Source: Gammaproteobacteria bacterium
Lineage (GTDB): Bacteria > Pseudomonadota > Gammaproteobacteria > Eutrophobiales > Eutrophobiaceae
Reading direction: 5' to 3'
Assembly (NCBI GenBank): GCA_021773215.1
Contig: JAJFKM010000019.1
Coordinates: 1 to 64,000 of the forward strand
Length of the DNA stretch: 64,000 nt
Of the stretch, positions 1-10,486 are shown one piece after another. The first letter of the stretch is position 1. Each line of letters starts with the position of its first letter. The translations under genes were made by a program, and so were the position numbers. The notes beneath the pieces are model-generated. The model saw only the letters and a program-made list of their open reading frames with translations, ran no database searches and was not told where the DNA came from.

Positions 1-390
1 TTACGCGAAGCTCAACATCAAAACGATGGCTTTTTAACAACAGAATTAATGGATGCCGTCGCGGATTATCTTGATATGTCGAATATCGCTGTCTACGAAG
101 TCGCTTCTTTTTATTCCATGTTTGAAACACAACCCGTAGGCCGACACAGTATCTCGGTTTGTACTAACATTTCATGTTTGCTCATGGGCTCTGATGACAT
201 AGTCAATCATGTAGAGAAGAAACTCGGCATTAAAACTGGCGAATCAACCGCCGATGGGAAATTTTATATTAAGTGTGAGGAAGAATGTTTGGCTGCCTGT
301 TGTGGTGGCCCAATGATGATGATCGATCATAAATACTACGAGAATCTAACGATTGAAAAAGTCGACGAGATTCTGGATAGCCTGGATTAA
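1..390 (+). CDS. nuoE: NADH-quinone oxidoreductase subunit E (5' truncated by window edge)
   Basis: The reading frame is open from base 1, so the gene begins before the window; 129 residues are visible. NuoE is the thioredoxin-like 2Fe-2S subunit of the NADH-dehydrogenase module of complex I. The cluster ligands are visible as CTNISC and, about 35 residues later, [13 protein letters not shown]. It lies 4 bases upstream of nuoF in the usual nuoE-F-G order, which supports the call. The internal ATG at 49 is not the true start, because homologous sequence continues upstream of it. Confidence 0.93.
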   Translation, partial: LREAQHQNDGFLTTELMDAVADYLDMSNIAVYEVASFYSMFETQPVGRHSISVCTNISCLLMGSDDIVNHVEKKLGIKTGESTADGKFYIKCEEECLAACCGGPMMMIDHKYYENLTIEKVDEILDSLD

Positions 391-394
391 TATT

Positions 395-1693
395 ATGGAA
401 TTAAACAGCGTTTGTTTTGCCACGCTCCAGTTTGATGAGCCCTGGACCTTAGAGAATTACTTGAAGGTTGGTGGCTATGAAGCGTTGAAGAAAATTATCA
501 ACGATAAAATTCCCCCTGAAGACGTTATAGAAGAAGTTAAATCTTCTGGTCTACGAGGTAGAGGCGGTGCTGGTTTTCCGACTGGTTTGAAATGGAGTTT
601 TATGCCGCGAAATTTCGAAGGTCAAAAGTACATTGTTTGTAATTCTGATGAGAGTGAACCAGGTACCTGTAAAGATCGGGATATTCTTCGTTTCAACCCG
701 CATTCAATCGTTGAAGGGATGGCTATTGCTTGTTATGCGACAGGCTCAAGTGTCGGCTATAACTATATCCGTGGTGAGTTTATGGATGAACCATTTCCGC
801 GTTTTGATAACGCCTTGAAAGAAGCACGCCGTGAAGGATTGTTAGGCGACAATATTTTAGGCAGTGGTATCAGTATTGATATACACGCAAGTTTGGGCGC
901 AGGTGCTTATATCTGTGGCGAAGAGACTGCTTTACTTGAATCGTTGGAAGGTAAGAAAGGCCAGCCAAGATTTAAACCGCCATTTCCTGCCAATTTTGGT
1001 TTATACGGTAAGCCAACAACGATCAATAATACTGAGAGCTTTGCTTCAGTGCCGAACATTATACGTAATGGCGGTAATTGGTTTGCCGAAAAAGGTGTGA
1101 CTAATAGTGGTGGTGTTAAATGTTTTTCTGTTAGTGGACACGTTAATAATCCTGGTAATTTTGAAATCCCACTAGGCACCCCGTTTTCCAAGTTATTGGA
1201 AATGGCTGGAGGTGTTCGTGATGGCCGTGGTTTAAAGGCAGTGATACCGGGTGGTTGTTCTATGCCGGTAGTGCATGGGAATGTCATGCTGGAAACTAAT
1301 ATGGATTACGATGCCATCGCCAAGTCAGGCTCTATGCTGGGTTCTGGCGCGGTAATAGTAATGGATGATACGACTTGTATGGTCAAGGCATTGGAACGGT
1401 TATCACGTTTTTATTTTTCTGAATCATGCGGACAATGTACACCCTGTCGTGAAGGTACCGGCTGGTTATACCGTGTCGTTAAACGTATCGAAGATGGTAA
1501 AGGCGAACAAGGCGATTTGGATAAACTCGATGATGTTGCGAGCAAGATTGAAGGACGTACTATTTGTGCCTTCGGTGATGCAGCTGCATGGCCAGTGAGA
1601 AGTTTTATTAAACAATTTCGAGATGAATTCCAGTATCACATCGATCATAAACGTTGCATGGTAGGTGCAAAAGACGAGAATCAAGCGGCATAA
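395..1693 (+). CDS. nuoF: NADH-quinone oxidoreductase subunit F (FMN/NADH-binding)
   Basis: A 432-residue NuoF, the subunit that oxidises NADH through FMN and passes electrons to its 4Fe-4S cluster N3. The flavin/NADH-binding glycine-rich stretch [10 protein letters not shown] is near residue 60. The cluster ligands [12 protein letters not shown] are near residue 345, with the fourth cysteine in [13 protein letters not shown] chose the ATG at 395, four bases after the nuoE stop, over a longer in-frame start at 353 that would overlap nuoE and add residues not typical of the family. Confidence 0.95.
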   Translation: MELNSVCFATLQFDEPWTLENYLKVGGYEALKKIINDKIPPEDVIEEVKSSGLRGRGGAGFPTGLKWSFMPRNFEGQKYIVCNSDESEPGTCKDRDILRFNPHSIVEGMAIACYATGSSVGYNYIRGEFMDEPFPRFDNALKEARREGLLGDNILGSGISIDIHASLGAGAYICGEETALLESLEGKKGQPRFKPPFPANFGLYGKPTTINNTESFASVPNIIRNGGNWFAEKGVTNSGGVKCFSVSGHVNNPGNFEIPLGTPFSKLLEMAGGVRDGRGLKAVIPGGCSMPVVHGNVMLETNMDYDAIAKSGSMLGSGAVIVMDDTTCMVKALERLSRFYFSESCGQCTPCREGTGWLYRVVKRIEDGKGEQGDLDKLDDVASKIEGRTICAFGDAAAWPVRSFIKQFRDEFQYHIDHKRCMVGAKDENQAA

Positions 1694-1698
1694 CTTAT

Positions 1699-1795
1699 GG
1701 CCACAGAGCACACAGAGACCACAGAGAAAATAAATAATGAAAATATTAAGTCCTTTAATACAAAAAGCTCTGTGTTCTCTGTGAACTCTGTGGCT
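1699..1795. repeat. Long imperfect inverted repeat of CACAGAG units between nuoF and nuoG
   Basis: The left arm (about 1700-1727) is built of CCACAGAG/CACAGAG units. The right arm (about 1767-1794) is its approximate reverse complement, with CTCTGTG units. The arms flank a 40-base A/T-rich centre, so the nuoFG transcript should carry a hairpin here. A second copy of the same design lies between pfaD and pfaA near 27.0-27.1 kb. Confidence 0.8.
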
Positions 1796-1811
1796 AATAG
1801 AAATTAATGAA

Positions 1812-4193
1812 ATGAGTGACGATCAAATAACAATTGAAGTAGATGGCAAGTCCTTAAAGGCGGATAAAGGGCAGATGCTGATTGAGGTAACGGATGCCAA
1901 TGACATCTATGTGCCACGTTTCTGCTATCACAAAAAATTAACCGTCGCTGCTAATTGTAGAATGTGTCTGGTTGAAGTTGAAAAAGCGCCAAAACCGTTA
2001 CCCGCATGTGCGACTCCTGTAATGGATGGGATGATCGTAAAAACGCAATCCAAAGTAGCGATCGATGCACAAAAATCAATTATGGAATTTTTGTTAATTA
2101 ATCATCCGCTGGATTGCCCTATTTGTGATCAGGGTGGTGAATGTGAATTGCAAGATTTGGCCATGGGTTATGGTGGTGATGTCTCTCGATATCAAGAGAA
2201 GAAACGTGTCGTAAAAGATAAAAATATTGGGCCACTAATACAAACCGATCTTACCCGTTGCATACATTGCACACGCTGCGTTCGTTTTGGTGAAGAGGTG
2301 GCTGGTTTACGTGAAATGGGCGCAACTGGCCGCGGCGAAAATATGGAGATCGGTACTTACATAGAAAAAAGTGTCAGCTCTGAAATGTCCGGCAACATTA
2401 TCGACCTTTGCCCTGTTGGTGCATTAACCTCAAAACCATTTCGTTATTCTGCAAGAACTTGGGAGCTGGTACAAAAAGACGGTATCGCACCACATGATTC
2501 AGTAGGGTCTAATCTCCATTTTCACGTAAAAGGTGATCGTGTTAAACGCGTGGCACCAGCTGAAAATGAATCAATCAATGAAGTATGGCTTTCTGATCGA
2601 GATCGATTTAGCTATGAAGGTGTTTACAGCGATGATCGTTTGCAAACACCAATGATTAAAGAAGATGGTTCCTGGAAAGAAGTTGATTGGGAAACGGCAT
2701 TAGATGTTGTTAAGGAAAAACTTAATAGCGTCATTGATATGCATAGTGCAGAACAAATAGGTATATTAGCGTCACCTTCTTCAACCTTGGAAGAGCTTTA
2801 TTTATTACAAAAATTTGCAAGCGGTATTGGTGCGAATAATATTGATACACGCCTAAGACAAGCAGACTTTTCAGATCAAGATTCAGTGTCTCAGTTCCCT
2901 TATTTGGGGCAAGCAGTTTCAGAATTCGAGACATTGCAATCAGCACTCTTGATCGGTAGTAATGTTAGAAAGGAACAACCGATTATTAATCATCGCCTGC
3001 GTAAGGCTGCATTGAATGGTGCTGCTATTATGCTGTTGAACCCGGTTGATTATGACTATAACTATCCGCTTGCAGCGAAGACTATTGTTGCTCCTGAACA
3101 ATTACCGATTGAATTGGCTTCAATATTAAAGGCAGTTCTTGAAACAAGTGATGGCGCCGACGATGCACAAGCAAAACAGTGTGTCGAAAATGTAAATATT
3201 ACTGATGCACATAGAACAATAGCCAGCAAACTTATTGATTCGGATAACGCAATCGTATTACTAGGTAATACAGCAACTGCACATCCTCAATTTTCATTAT
3301 TACGCACACTTGCCGGATTAATTGCCAAGCTTAGTATGTCAAAATTGGGTTATTTATCAGAAGCCGCAAATAGTTCTGGCGCATGGTTAGCAGGTGCAGT
3401 TCCACACCGTCATGCTGGTGGTAAAGAATGTGCTAGTGCAGGTATGAACAGCAATGAAATGCTGCAAGCAAAATTAAAATCCTATGTGCTGTTGGGCGTT
3501 GAACCGGAACTGGATTGTTGGGATAGCCGTGCCGCACGTACAGCAATGAATGATGCTGAGTTGGTCATCTCATTAACAGCATATCGAAGTGACGAAATTG
3601 AAAACTATGCAGATATCATGTTACCTATTTCAGCATTTGTCGAGACCTCTGGTACCTATATAAATAATGAAGGCATTAGCCAAACCTTTAGTGGTGCAGT
3701 TCCACCACTTGGTGAAGCAAGACCAGCTTGGAAATTGTTAAGAGTGCTAGGTAATATTTTTAACCTTGATGGTTTTGAATATCAGTCTTCAGCAGATGTC
3801 AGTACTGAAGTGATGCAAAAAATCGGCGATATCAAGGTTGAAAATATGGATCACTGGCGATCACCTGTCGCTGTCGAAAAAAATGCTGCGGATTTACAAC
3901 GCATTACTGAAATACCGATGAATATGATTGATTCACTTTGTCGTCGCGCCGTTTCATTACAGCAAACTGATAATGTCTCTGATGGTGCGATTCATATCAA
4001 TACAGCATTGGCGGATAAAAATAATTTAAGTGATGCTGATACTGCAAAAGTTGAACAAGATGAAAGTGCTGTTAATCTGAAAGTAGTCATCGATGATAGA
4101 GTCCCTAACGATTGTGTGCTGATTCAATCGGCACATCCGGATCAGATTGATCTAGGCGCATCATTTGGTTCAATCAGGATTACAAAGGCTTGA
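1812..4193 (+). CDS. nuoG: NADH-quinone oxidoreductase subunit G
   Basis: A 793-residue NuoG, the large iron-sulfur subunit of the electron-input arm of complex I. The N-terminal ferredoxin-like domain has 2Fe-2S ligands (CYHKK...CRMC...CATPV). Next come the HxxxC-type motif [14 protein letters not shown] and the 4Fe-4S motifs CIHCTRC and DLCPVGAL, all within the first 210 residues. The rest is a degenerate molybdopterin-oxidoreductase domain. It ends four bases before nuoH. The gap to nuoF is larger than elsewhere in the operon and is occupied by a hairpin repeat. Confidence 0.95.
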   Translation: MSDDQITIEVDGKSLKADKGQMLIEVTDANDIYVPRFCYHKKLTVAANCRMCLVEVEKAPKPLPACATPVMDGMIVKTQSKVAIDAQKSIMEFLLINHPLDCPICDQGGECELQDLAMGYGGDVSRYQEKKRVVKDKNIGPLIQTDLTRCIHCTRCVRFGEEVAGLREMGATGRGENMEIGTYIEKSVSSEMSGNIIDLCPVGALTSKPFRYSARTWELVQKDGIAPHDSVGSNLHFHVKGDRVKRVAPAENESINEVWLSDRDRFSYEGVYSDDRLQTPMIKEDGSWKEVDWETALDVVKEKLNSVIDMHSAEQIGILASPSSTLEELYLLQKFASGIGANNIDTRLRQADFSDQDSVSQFPYLGQAVSEFETLQSALLIGSNVRKEQPIINHRLRKAALNGAAIMLLNPVDYDYNYPLAAKTIVAPEQLPIELASILKAVLETSDGADDAQAKQCVENVNITDAHRTIASKLIDSDNAIVLLGNTATAHPQFSLLRTLAGLIAKLSMSKLGYLSEAANSSGAWLAGAVPHRHAGGKECASAGMNSNEMLQAKLKSYVLLGVEPELDCWDSRAARTAMNDAELVISLTAYRSDEIENYADIMLPISAFVETSGTYINNEGISQTFSGAVPPLGEARPAWKLLRVLGNIFNLDGFEYQSSADVSTEVMQKIGDIKVENMDHWRSPVAVEKNAADLQRITEIPMNMIDSLCRRAVSLQQTDNVSDGAIHINTALADKNNLSDADTAKVEQDESAVNLKVVIDDRVPNDCVLIQSAHPDQIDLGASFGSIRITKA

Positions 4194-4197
4194 TGTA

Positions 4198-5313
4198 ATG
4201 TTAGAGATAATCTATCAATTCATAAGTCACAACGTGTTGTTACCGATAACAACATTACTTCTGCCTGTTGATTATCAAGCTCAGGCACTGACTGTTTTAC
4301 AGACGGTCGTTAAAATTCTTTCAATATTAGTGCCCGTATTAATAACCGTGGCTTACTTCACTTATTTTGAACGTAAGGTCATTGGCTTTATTCAAGGGCG
4401 TATTGGTCCGAATCGTGTGGGTTTCTTTGGCTTTAGTTTGTGGGGACTAGGTCAGCCTATTGCCGATGCAGTCAAACTTATCGTAAAAGAAATTATTGTC
4501 CCTACCGGATCAAACCGGGTGCTGTTTATTATGGCGCCGATACTTTCTTTAGCACCTTCATTAGCAGCATGGGCCGTTATCCCATTTGACGATACTAAAG
4601 TATTAGCAAACATTAACGCTGGATTATTGTACGTATTAGCACTGACATCATTGGCAGTTTACGGTGTCATCATTGCTGGTTGGGCCTCAAACTCTAAATA
4701 TGCTTTCCTGGGCGCAATGCGCTCAGCGGCACAAATTGTGGCATATGAAATCGCTATGGGGTTTGCCTTAGTCGGAGTGTTAGTTGCTGCAGGAAGTCTA
4801 AATCTTGGTGATATAGTAAATTCACAAGCGGGTAGTGTGATTCATTGGTTCTGGATACCTTTGTTTCCATTATTTGTTATCTACTTTATCTCTGGTTTAG
4901 CAGAAACAAACCGTGCGCCATTTGATGTTGCAGAAGGCGAATCTGAAATTGTGGCTGGTTTTCATGTTGAATATGGTGGCATGGCCTTTTCTGTATTCTT
5001 TATGGCTGAATACGCCAATATGATTTTGATAGCTGTATTATCTGCCATTATGTTTTGTGGTGGTTGGTTATCACCGTTTCAGGGAATTCCAGGTCTTGAA
5101 GATCTTTTTACCTGGGTACCGCCTATGTTTTGGTTATTAGCCAAGACTTCATTTTTCATGTTTCTATTTTTATGGTTCAGGGCTACCTTCCCACGCTATC
5201 GTTATGATCAGATTATGCGATTGGGTTGGAAAGTATTTATTCCAATAACAATAGTGTGGTTAGTAGTGGTTTCGGCATTGGTCGTTACTAATACTCCACC
5301 TTGGTTTAATTAA
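4198..5313 (+). CDS. nuoH: NADH-quinone oxidoreductase subunit H
   Basis: A 371-residue integral membrane subunit at the quinone-site junction of complex I. Family signatures are visible: [19 protein letters not shown] near residue 60, and the loop containing [21 protein letters not shown] near residue 240. Multiple hydrophobic segments follow the NuoH pattern. I chose the ATG at 4198, just after the nuoG stop, rather than an upstream in-frame start at 4165 that would overlap nuoG. Confidence 0.95.
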   Translation: MLEIIYQFISHNVLLPITTLLLPVDYQAQALTVLQTVVKILSILVPVLITVAYFTYFERKVIGFIQGRIGPNRVGFFGFSLWGLGQPIADAVKLIVKEIIVPTGSNRVLFIMAPILSLAPSLAAWAVIPFDDTKVLANINAGLLYVLALTSLAVYGVIIAGWASNSKYAFLGAMRSAAQIVAYEIAMGFALVGVLVAAGSLNLGDIVNSQAGSVIHWFWIPLFPLFVIYFISGLAETNRAPFDVAEGESEIVAGFHVEYGGMAFSVFFMAEYANMILIAVLSAIMFCGGWLSPFQGIPGLEDLFTWVPPMFWLLAKTSFFMFLFLWFRATFPRYRYDQIMRLGWKVFIPITIVWLVVVSALVVTNTPPWFN

Positions 5314-5318
5314 TCATA

Positions 5319-5810
5319 ATGGCTAATAAAATTAAAAATTACGTCACCAGTTTATTCCTTTGGGAATTACTTAAAGGTTTGCGCCTTACTGGAAAATATT
5401 TATTTAAGCGTAAGATTACGGTGCAATACCCTGAAGAAAAAACACCACAATCACATCGGTTTCGTGGGCTGCACGCTTTGCGTCGTTATCCTAATGGCGA
5501 AGAACGTTGTATAGCATGCAAATTATGTGAAGCTGTTTGCCCGGCAGTGGCGATAACTATTGAATCGGAAGCACGTGATGACGGTAGTCGACGTACAACT
5601 AAATATGACATTGATTTGACTAAATGTATCTTTTGCGGGTTTTGCGAAGAATCATGTCCGGTTGATTCCATTGTGGAAACACGCATATTTGAATACCACG
5701 GCGAAAAGCGCGGTGATTTATTAATGACTAAACCAAGACTGTTAGAAATTGGTGATATGGTCGAGAAGCAACTGGCAGAAGATCGGGCTAAAGATGCCTT
5801 GTATCGTTAA
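5319..5810 (+). CDS. nuoI: NADH-quinone oxidoreductase subunit I
   Basis: A 163-residue subunit carrying the two 4Fe-4S clusters that pass electrons towards the quinone site. Two ferredoxin motifs are visible, [12 protein letters not shown] near residue 64 and [12 protein letters not shown] near residue 104. The length matches the family. It starts five bases after the nuoH stop, so it is probably translated from the same transcript. Confidence 0.96.
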   Translation: MANKIKNYVTSLFLWELLKGLRLTGKYLFKRKITVQYPEEKTPQSHRFRGLHALRRYPNGEERCIACKLCEAVCPAVAITIESEARDDGSRRTTKYDIDLTKCIFCGFCEESCPVDSIVETRIFEYHGEKRGDLLMTKPRLLEIGDMVEKQLAEDRAKDALYR

Positions 5811-5846
5811 TAACAACATACTTATATATAAATTAGATAAAATTAA

Positions 5847-6470
5847 ATGATAGAACAAATAGTCTTTTATCTTTTTAGCGGAATACTACTACTGTCTGCA
5901 ACGATGGTTGTGGTTATGCGTAACCCGATCCATTCGGCTTTATTTCTTGTGCTGTCATTTTTCGCATCTGCTGCAATCTGGTTGTTGTTACAGGCAGAGT
6001 TTTTAGCTATCGCGTTGGTGCTGGTTTATGTCGGCGCAGTTATGGTGTTATTCCTGTTCGTAGTCATGATGCTGGATATTAACCTAGTGGTTATACGTGA
6101 AGGATTCGCGCGTTTTTTACCTGTTGGTATTACTGTCGCAGTATTGATGGTCGCAGCGATGGGACTTGTTGTTGGCTCAGATTACTTCTTGTCTGATACC
6201 TATATGGCAATTAAATCTGTCGGTGCCGACTACAGTAATACTAAAGAATTAGGTTTGACGCTATACACCGAATACCTTTATCAATTTGAAATAGCTGGCG
6301 CGATATTATTAGTCGCTATTATTGCTGCAATCTCACTCAGCATGAGTAAGTCGAAAGTGAACAAGTCGATAAGTCCTGAAGAACAGGTGTTTGTTAAAAA
6401 AGCGGATCGATTACGTATCGTTAAGATGCAGTCAGAGACTAATAACAAGGATGAGGAGTCTGAAACATGA
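5847..6470 (+). CDS. nuoJ: NADH-quinone oxidoreductase subunit J
   Basis: A 207-residue membrane subunit with five predicted hydrophobic helices, including the conserved stretch [18 protein letters not shown] near residue 57. The hydrophilic C-terminal tail is rich in charged residues. The stop overlaps the nuoK start by four bases (ATGA), typical of translationally coupled nuoJ-nuoK pairs. Confidence 0.94.
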   Translation: MIEQIVFYLFSGILLLSATMVVVMRNPIHSALFLVLSFFASAAIWLLLQAEFLAIALVLVYVGAVMVLFLFVVMMLDINLVVIREGFARFLPVGITVAVLMVAAMGLVVGSDYFLSDTYMAIKSVGADYSNTKELGLTLYTEYLYQFEIAGAILLVAIIAAISLSMSKSKVNKSISPEEQVFVKKADRLRIVKMQSETNNKDEESET

Positions 6471-6772
6471 TTAGCTTGCCTGAAGTCTTATCCTTAGCCG
6501 CATTATTATTTTGTATCAGCATTGCCGGTATCTTTCTAAATCGAAAGAACGTCATTATTCTTTTGATGTGCATTGAATTGATGTTGTTGTCTGTGAATAT
6601 GAACTTTATCGCCTTCTCTCACTTTCTTGGCGATATACACGGACAGATTTTTGTATTTTTCATATTGACTGTTGCCGCAGCTGAGGCAGCAATTGGACTG
6701 GCGATATTGGTTGTTATGTTCCGTAACAAAGGGTCGATAAATGTTGATGATCTGGATAGCATGAAGGGATAG
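6467..6772 (+). CDS. nuoK: NADH-quinone oxidoreductase subunit K
   Basis: A 101-residue, three-helix membrane subunit of the complex I proton-pumping arm. The family's conserved acidic residues are visible in [16 protein letters not shown] and in [13 protein letters not shown]. Length and position between nuoJ and nuoL are as expected. Confidence 0.95.
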   Translation: MISLPEVLSLAALLFCISIAGIFLNRKNVIILLMCIELMLLSVNMNFIAFSHFLGDIHGQIFVFFILTVAAAEAAIGLAILVVMFRNKGSINVDDLDSMKG

Positions 6773-6775
6773 TGA

Positions 6776-8758
6776 ATGATAAATAATATGGAACAAATCT
6801 ATCTCGCTATTGTACTAGCTCCATTAGTAGGTTCAGTGCTTGCTGGTCTGTTTGGTAAATTGATTGGTAGAAGCGGTGCGCATTGGGTAACGATAATTGG
6901 TGTTGCCATATCCAGCATACTTTCCATGATCGCTTATAAATACCATATGTTTGATGGTGGTGCGATATATAATCAGACTTTATATACTTGGCTGAGTAGT
7001 GGTGGCATAGATTTCAAAATTGGATTCCTGATAGATCCACTTTCAGTCACCATGATGGTCGTTGTTACGTTTGTTTCATGGATGATACATATCTATACCA
7101 TCGGCTATATGCATGATGACCCCGGTTATCAGCGCTTTTTTAGTTATATCTCGCTATTTACCTTTGCCATGCTGATGTTGGTCATGTCGAATAACTTCCT
7201 GCAATTGTTCTTTGGTTGGGAAGCAGTTGGCCTGGTATCTTATTTGTTGATTGGGTTTTGGTATAAAAAAGAAACTGCTATTTTTGCAAACATGAAGGCG
7301 TTTCTGGTAAACAGGGTAGGGGATTTTGGTTTCCTACTGGGTATCGCTGCGATATTAATGACCTTCAATACACTCGACTACGCAGATATCTTCAGCAATG
7401 TCGCGCAACATGCCGATTCAACCATAACGATATGGGGTGATGAGCCTTGGTCATTAATGACCGTGATCTGTATCTGTTTATTTATTGGTGCAATGGGTAA
7501 ATCAGCACAAGTCCCACTGCATGTTTGGTTGCCTGACTCAATGGAAGGTCCGACGCCTATCTCTGCATTGATTCATGCTGCGACGATGGTTACTGCTGGT
7601 ATATTTATGGTATCTAGAATGTCACCACTGTTTGAATTATCAGAAACAGCGTTAAGTTTCATCTTGGTGATCGGTTCTATCACTGCCTTATTCATGGGGC
7701 TATTAGGGTTGGTGCAAAACGATATCAAACGTGTTGTTGCTTATTCTACCTTGTCACAATTAGGCTATATGACAGTCGCCTTAGGTGCTTCAGCTTACGC
7801 AGCAGCAATGTTTCATTTAGTGACGCATGCCTTCTTCAAGGCGTTGTTATTCCTTGGCGCAGGTGCAGTGATTATTGTCATGCATCATGAACAAGACATG
7901 AGAAAGATGGGTGGGCTCTATAAAGTTATGCCGATCACCTGGCTTACCTGTTTATTTGGAACACTCGCATTGATTGGTTTTCCTGGAACCTCTGGTTTCT
8001 TTTCTAAAGATGCCATTATCGAAGCGGTTCACCACTCCACCTTGGCAGGGTCTGGTTTTGCTTACTTCTCAGTTGTTGCAGGCGTATTTATTACTGCCTT
8101 GTATAGCTTCCGTTTGTTCTTTATGATCTTTCATGGGAAACAGAGGATGGATATGGAAACTTGGAAGCACTTGCATGAAGCGCCGGCTGTTGTGACGGTG
8201 CCATTAATTGTTTTGGCTATCCCCTCGTTAATTTTGGGTGCCTTCTTAATTGGGCCTATGTTGTTCGGTGATTATTTTGGTGACGCAATCTATGTTGCGA
8301 GTACTGGTGGTCATGATGTACTTGCTCAGATGGGCGAAGGTTATCATGGGATTGGAGGCTTCTTGTTGCACTCCATCCAACACCCCTTAGTCCTTATATT
8401 GATGTCCTCAGGTATTTTTGTTGCCTGGTTATGCTATATCAAATTTCCTGATGTTCCTGAAAAGATCGTAAGTAAAATTGGACCTATACACAGATTACTT
8501 GTTAATAAATACGGATTTGATGACTTTAATCAACTCGTGTTTGCAAAAGGCTCAACAGGGATAGGCCAATTACTCTGGCGGATTGGTGATATTAATATTA
8601 TTGATGGTTTCTTTGTCAATGGTACGGCGAGAAGTGTACGTGTCTTTTCGAGTTTTGTTCGTCATGTCCAGTCTGGTTATCTCTATCATTATGCCTTTTC
8701 AATCATTATCGGTTTGTTGGTACTGCTAGCCGTATTTGTACATGGTGTTTTGGATTAA
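6776..8758 (+). CDS. nuoL: NADH-quinone oxidoreductase subunit L
   Basis: A 660-residue antiporter-like subunit at the distal end of the complex I membrane arm. Conserved motifs include FFGWEAVGLVSYLLIGFW near residue 145, QVPLHVWLPDSMEGPTPISA near residue 245 and HAFFKALLFLGAGAV near residue 345. The C-terminal amphipathic extension is present. The ATG at 6776 follows GGGATAG and is preferred, although an ATG four codons downstream is possible. Confidence 0.95.
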   Translation: MINNMEQIYLAIVLAPLVGSVLAGLFGKLIGRSGAHWVTIIGVAISSILSMIAYKYHMFDGGAIYNQTLYTWLSSGGIDFKIGFLIDPLSVTMMVVVTFVSWMIHIYTIGYMHDDPGYQRFFSYISLFTFAMLMLVMSNNFLQLFFGWEAVGLVSYLLIGFWYKKETAIFANMKAFLVNRVGDFGFLLGIAAILMTFNTLDYADIFSNVAQHADSTITIWGDEPWSLMTVICICLFIGAMGKSAQVPLHVWLPDSMEGPTPISALIHAATMVTAGIFMVSRMSPLFELSETALSFILVIGSITALFMGLLGLVQNDIKRVVAYSTLSQLGYMTVALGASAYAAAMFHLVTHAFFKALLFLGAGAVIIVMHHEQDMRKMGGLYKVMPITWLTCLFGTLALIGFPGTSGFFSKDAIIEAVHHSTLAGSGFAYFSVVAGVFITALYSFRLFFMIFHGKQRMDMETWKHLHEAPAVVTVPLIVLAIPSLILGAFLIGPMLFGDYFGDAIYVASTGGHDVLAQMGEGYHGIGGFLLHSIQHPLVLILMSSGIFVAWLCYIKFPDVPEKIVSKIGPIHRLLVNKYGFDDFNQLVFAKGSTGIGQLLWRIGDINIIDGFFVNGTARSVRVFSSFVRHVQSGYLYHYAFSIIIGLLVLLAVFVHGVLD

Positions 8759-8811
8759 CACACAAAGCCTGAATAAAAAATAGAAGAACTAAAGAACAAT
8801 AAACTAAAACA

Positions 8812-10332
8812 ATGACATTAAATAGTTTACCCATTTTAAGCATCCTTATCTGGACTCCGATTATCGGTGGAATCTGGGCGTTGATTGCGGGCGATCGGCA
8901 AGAACAAACAGTTAAGTATTTTTCATTCGCTGTTTCCGTCATTACCTTTATATTTTCTGTCATATTATATTGTCAGTTTGACCCTGCCTATGTCGGCATG
9001 CAGTTTGTTGAAGAAACGAATTGGATAACCGCCTTTGATATTAAATATCACCTCGGCGTAGATGGTATTGCCTTACCGTTAATCATGTTAACTAGCTTCA
9101 CGACGATTCTGGTTATATTGGCTGCATGGGAAGTGATTGAAAAACACATTTCATATTATATGTGTGCCTTCCTTATACTGACCGGTTTAATGAACGGTGT
9201 TTTTGTCGCACTTGATGCAATATTGTTTTATGTCTATTGGGAAGCGATGTTAATTCCAATGTTCTTGATTATTGGTATTTGGGGTGGGCCGAACCGGGTT
9301 TATGCGACGATAAAGTTCTTTCTTTATACCTTCCTTGGCTCAGTATTCATGCTGGTGGCATTTCTATATCTGTATTCAGTTGCTGGTAGTTTTAATATTG
9401 AAGCCTTACATAATGTGCCACTGACGTTAACTGCACAGAAATTTATTTTCGTGGCGTTCTTTTTAGCCTTTGCAGTGAAAATTCCCATGTGGCCAGTACA
9501 TACATGGTTACCTGATGCCCACGTAGAAGCACCAACGGGTGGTTCTGTAATCTTGGCAGCAATTATGTTGAAGATGGGTGGTTATGGTTTTTTGAGATTC
9601 AGTTTGCCAATTACCCCTGATGGCAGTGACTACTTTTCCGGTGCAATGATTGTGCTTTCACTCATTGCCATTGTTTATATCGGATTTGTAGCCCTGGTTC
9701 AGGAAGACATGAAAAAGCTGATTGCCTATTCATCAATTTCACACATGGGTTTTGTAACGCTCGGATTTTTTATACCGTTTAGTATTTATGCCGCAAGTAA
9801 TTCAACATCAGGTGCAATTATGGGCATGGAAGGCGCCATGATGCAGATGATCTCTCATGGTTTTATCTCAGCGGCTATGTTCCTTTGCGTTGGTGTTATG
9901 TATGACCGTCTGCATAGTCGAATGATTAAAGACTATGGTGGTGTCGTAAACAGTATGCCGACTTTTGCTGCTTTTATGATGTTGTTTGCGATGGCCAATG
10001 CTGGTTTGCCCGGGACCTCAGGATTTGTTGGAGAATTTCTGGTGATTTTAAGCAGTTACGAGGCAAGTTTCTGGATTGCATTCACGGCGGCAATAACATT
10101 AATCCTCGGCGCTGCTTATACCTTATGGATGTATAAACGTGTTGTCTTTGGCGACGTTACCAAGGAAGCGGTTGCTGAATTAAAAGATGTTAATGGACGA
10201 GAAGCGTTTATTCTCTTCCTGTTGGCTGTAGTTGTTTTAACATTCGGTATTTGGCCAGCACCGATATTCGAAGTCATGCATACATCAGTAGAACAACTGA
10301 TTGAGCATGTGCTCCAGTCAAAGATTTTATAG
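8812..10332 (+). CDS. nuoM: NADH-quinone oxidoreductase subunit M
   Basis: A 506-residue antiporter-like proton-pumping subunit. The conserved signature FYVYWEAMLIPMFLIIGIWGG near residue 140 holds the key glutamate, and KIPMWPVHTWLPDAHVEAPT near residue 223 holds the conserved lysine region. About 14 hydrophobic segments are apparent. It sits 53 bases after nuoL. Confidence 0.95.
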   Translation: MTLNSLPILSILIWTPIIGGIWALIAGDRQEQTVKYFSFAVSVITFIFSVILYCQFDPAYVGMQFVEETNWITAFDIKYHLGVDGIALPLIMLTSFTTILVILAAWEVIEKHISYYMCAFLILTGLMNGVFVALDAILFYVYWEAMLIPMFLIIGIWGGPNRVYATIKFFLYTFLGSVFMLVAFLYLYSVAGSFNIEALHNVPLTLTAQKFIFVAFFLAFAVKIPMWPVHTWLPDAHVEAPTGGSVILAAIMLKMGGYGFLRFSLPITPDGSDYFSGAMIVLSLIAIVYIGFVALVQEDMKKLIAYSSISHMGFVTLGFFIPFSIYAASNSTSGAIMGMEGAMMQMISHGFISAAMFLCVGVMYDRLHSRMIKDYGGVVNSMPTFAAFMMLFAMANAGLPGTSGFVGEFLVILSSYEASFWIAFTAAITLILGAAYTLWMYKRVVFGDVTKEAVAELKDVNGREAFILFLLAVVVLTFGIWPAPIFEVMHTSVEQLIEHVLQSKIL

Positions 10333-10486
10333 ATGATGAATTATGGGAACCTCTAAAAATGTCTTTTTTTCGCGATAGCGGCGTCAGCGCCGTGCTCGAA
10401 TCCTCATGTATTATATATACACTGCGGTTCTGCGCGCGGAGCTTCCTTGCTCTCACAAAAATAACCCTATTTGTAAAGGCACCCAT
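10333..10486. other. Repeat-like insert between nuoM and nuoN
   Basis: About 150 bases with no convincing gene separate nuoM from nuoN, where most operon junctions are a few bases. The segment is G/C-rich and contains short palindromic stretches (for example GGCGTCAGCGCC near 10380 and CTGCGCGCGGAG near 10433). It looks like an intergenic repeat inserted in the operon. It supplies weak translation signals for nuoN. Confidence 0.5.

Noticed and set aside
907-1287. Minus-strand open frame inside nuoF
   Set aside because: Antisense shadow of a highly conserved gene, with no ribosome-binding site or recognisable domain.
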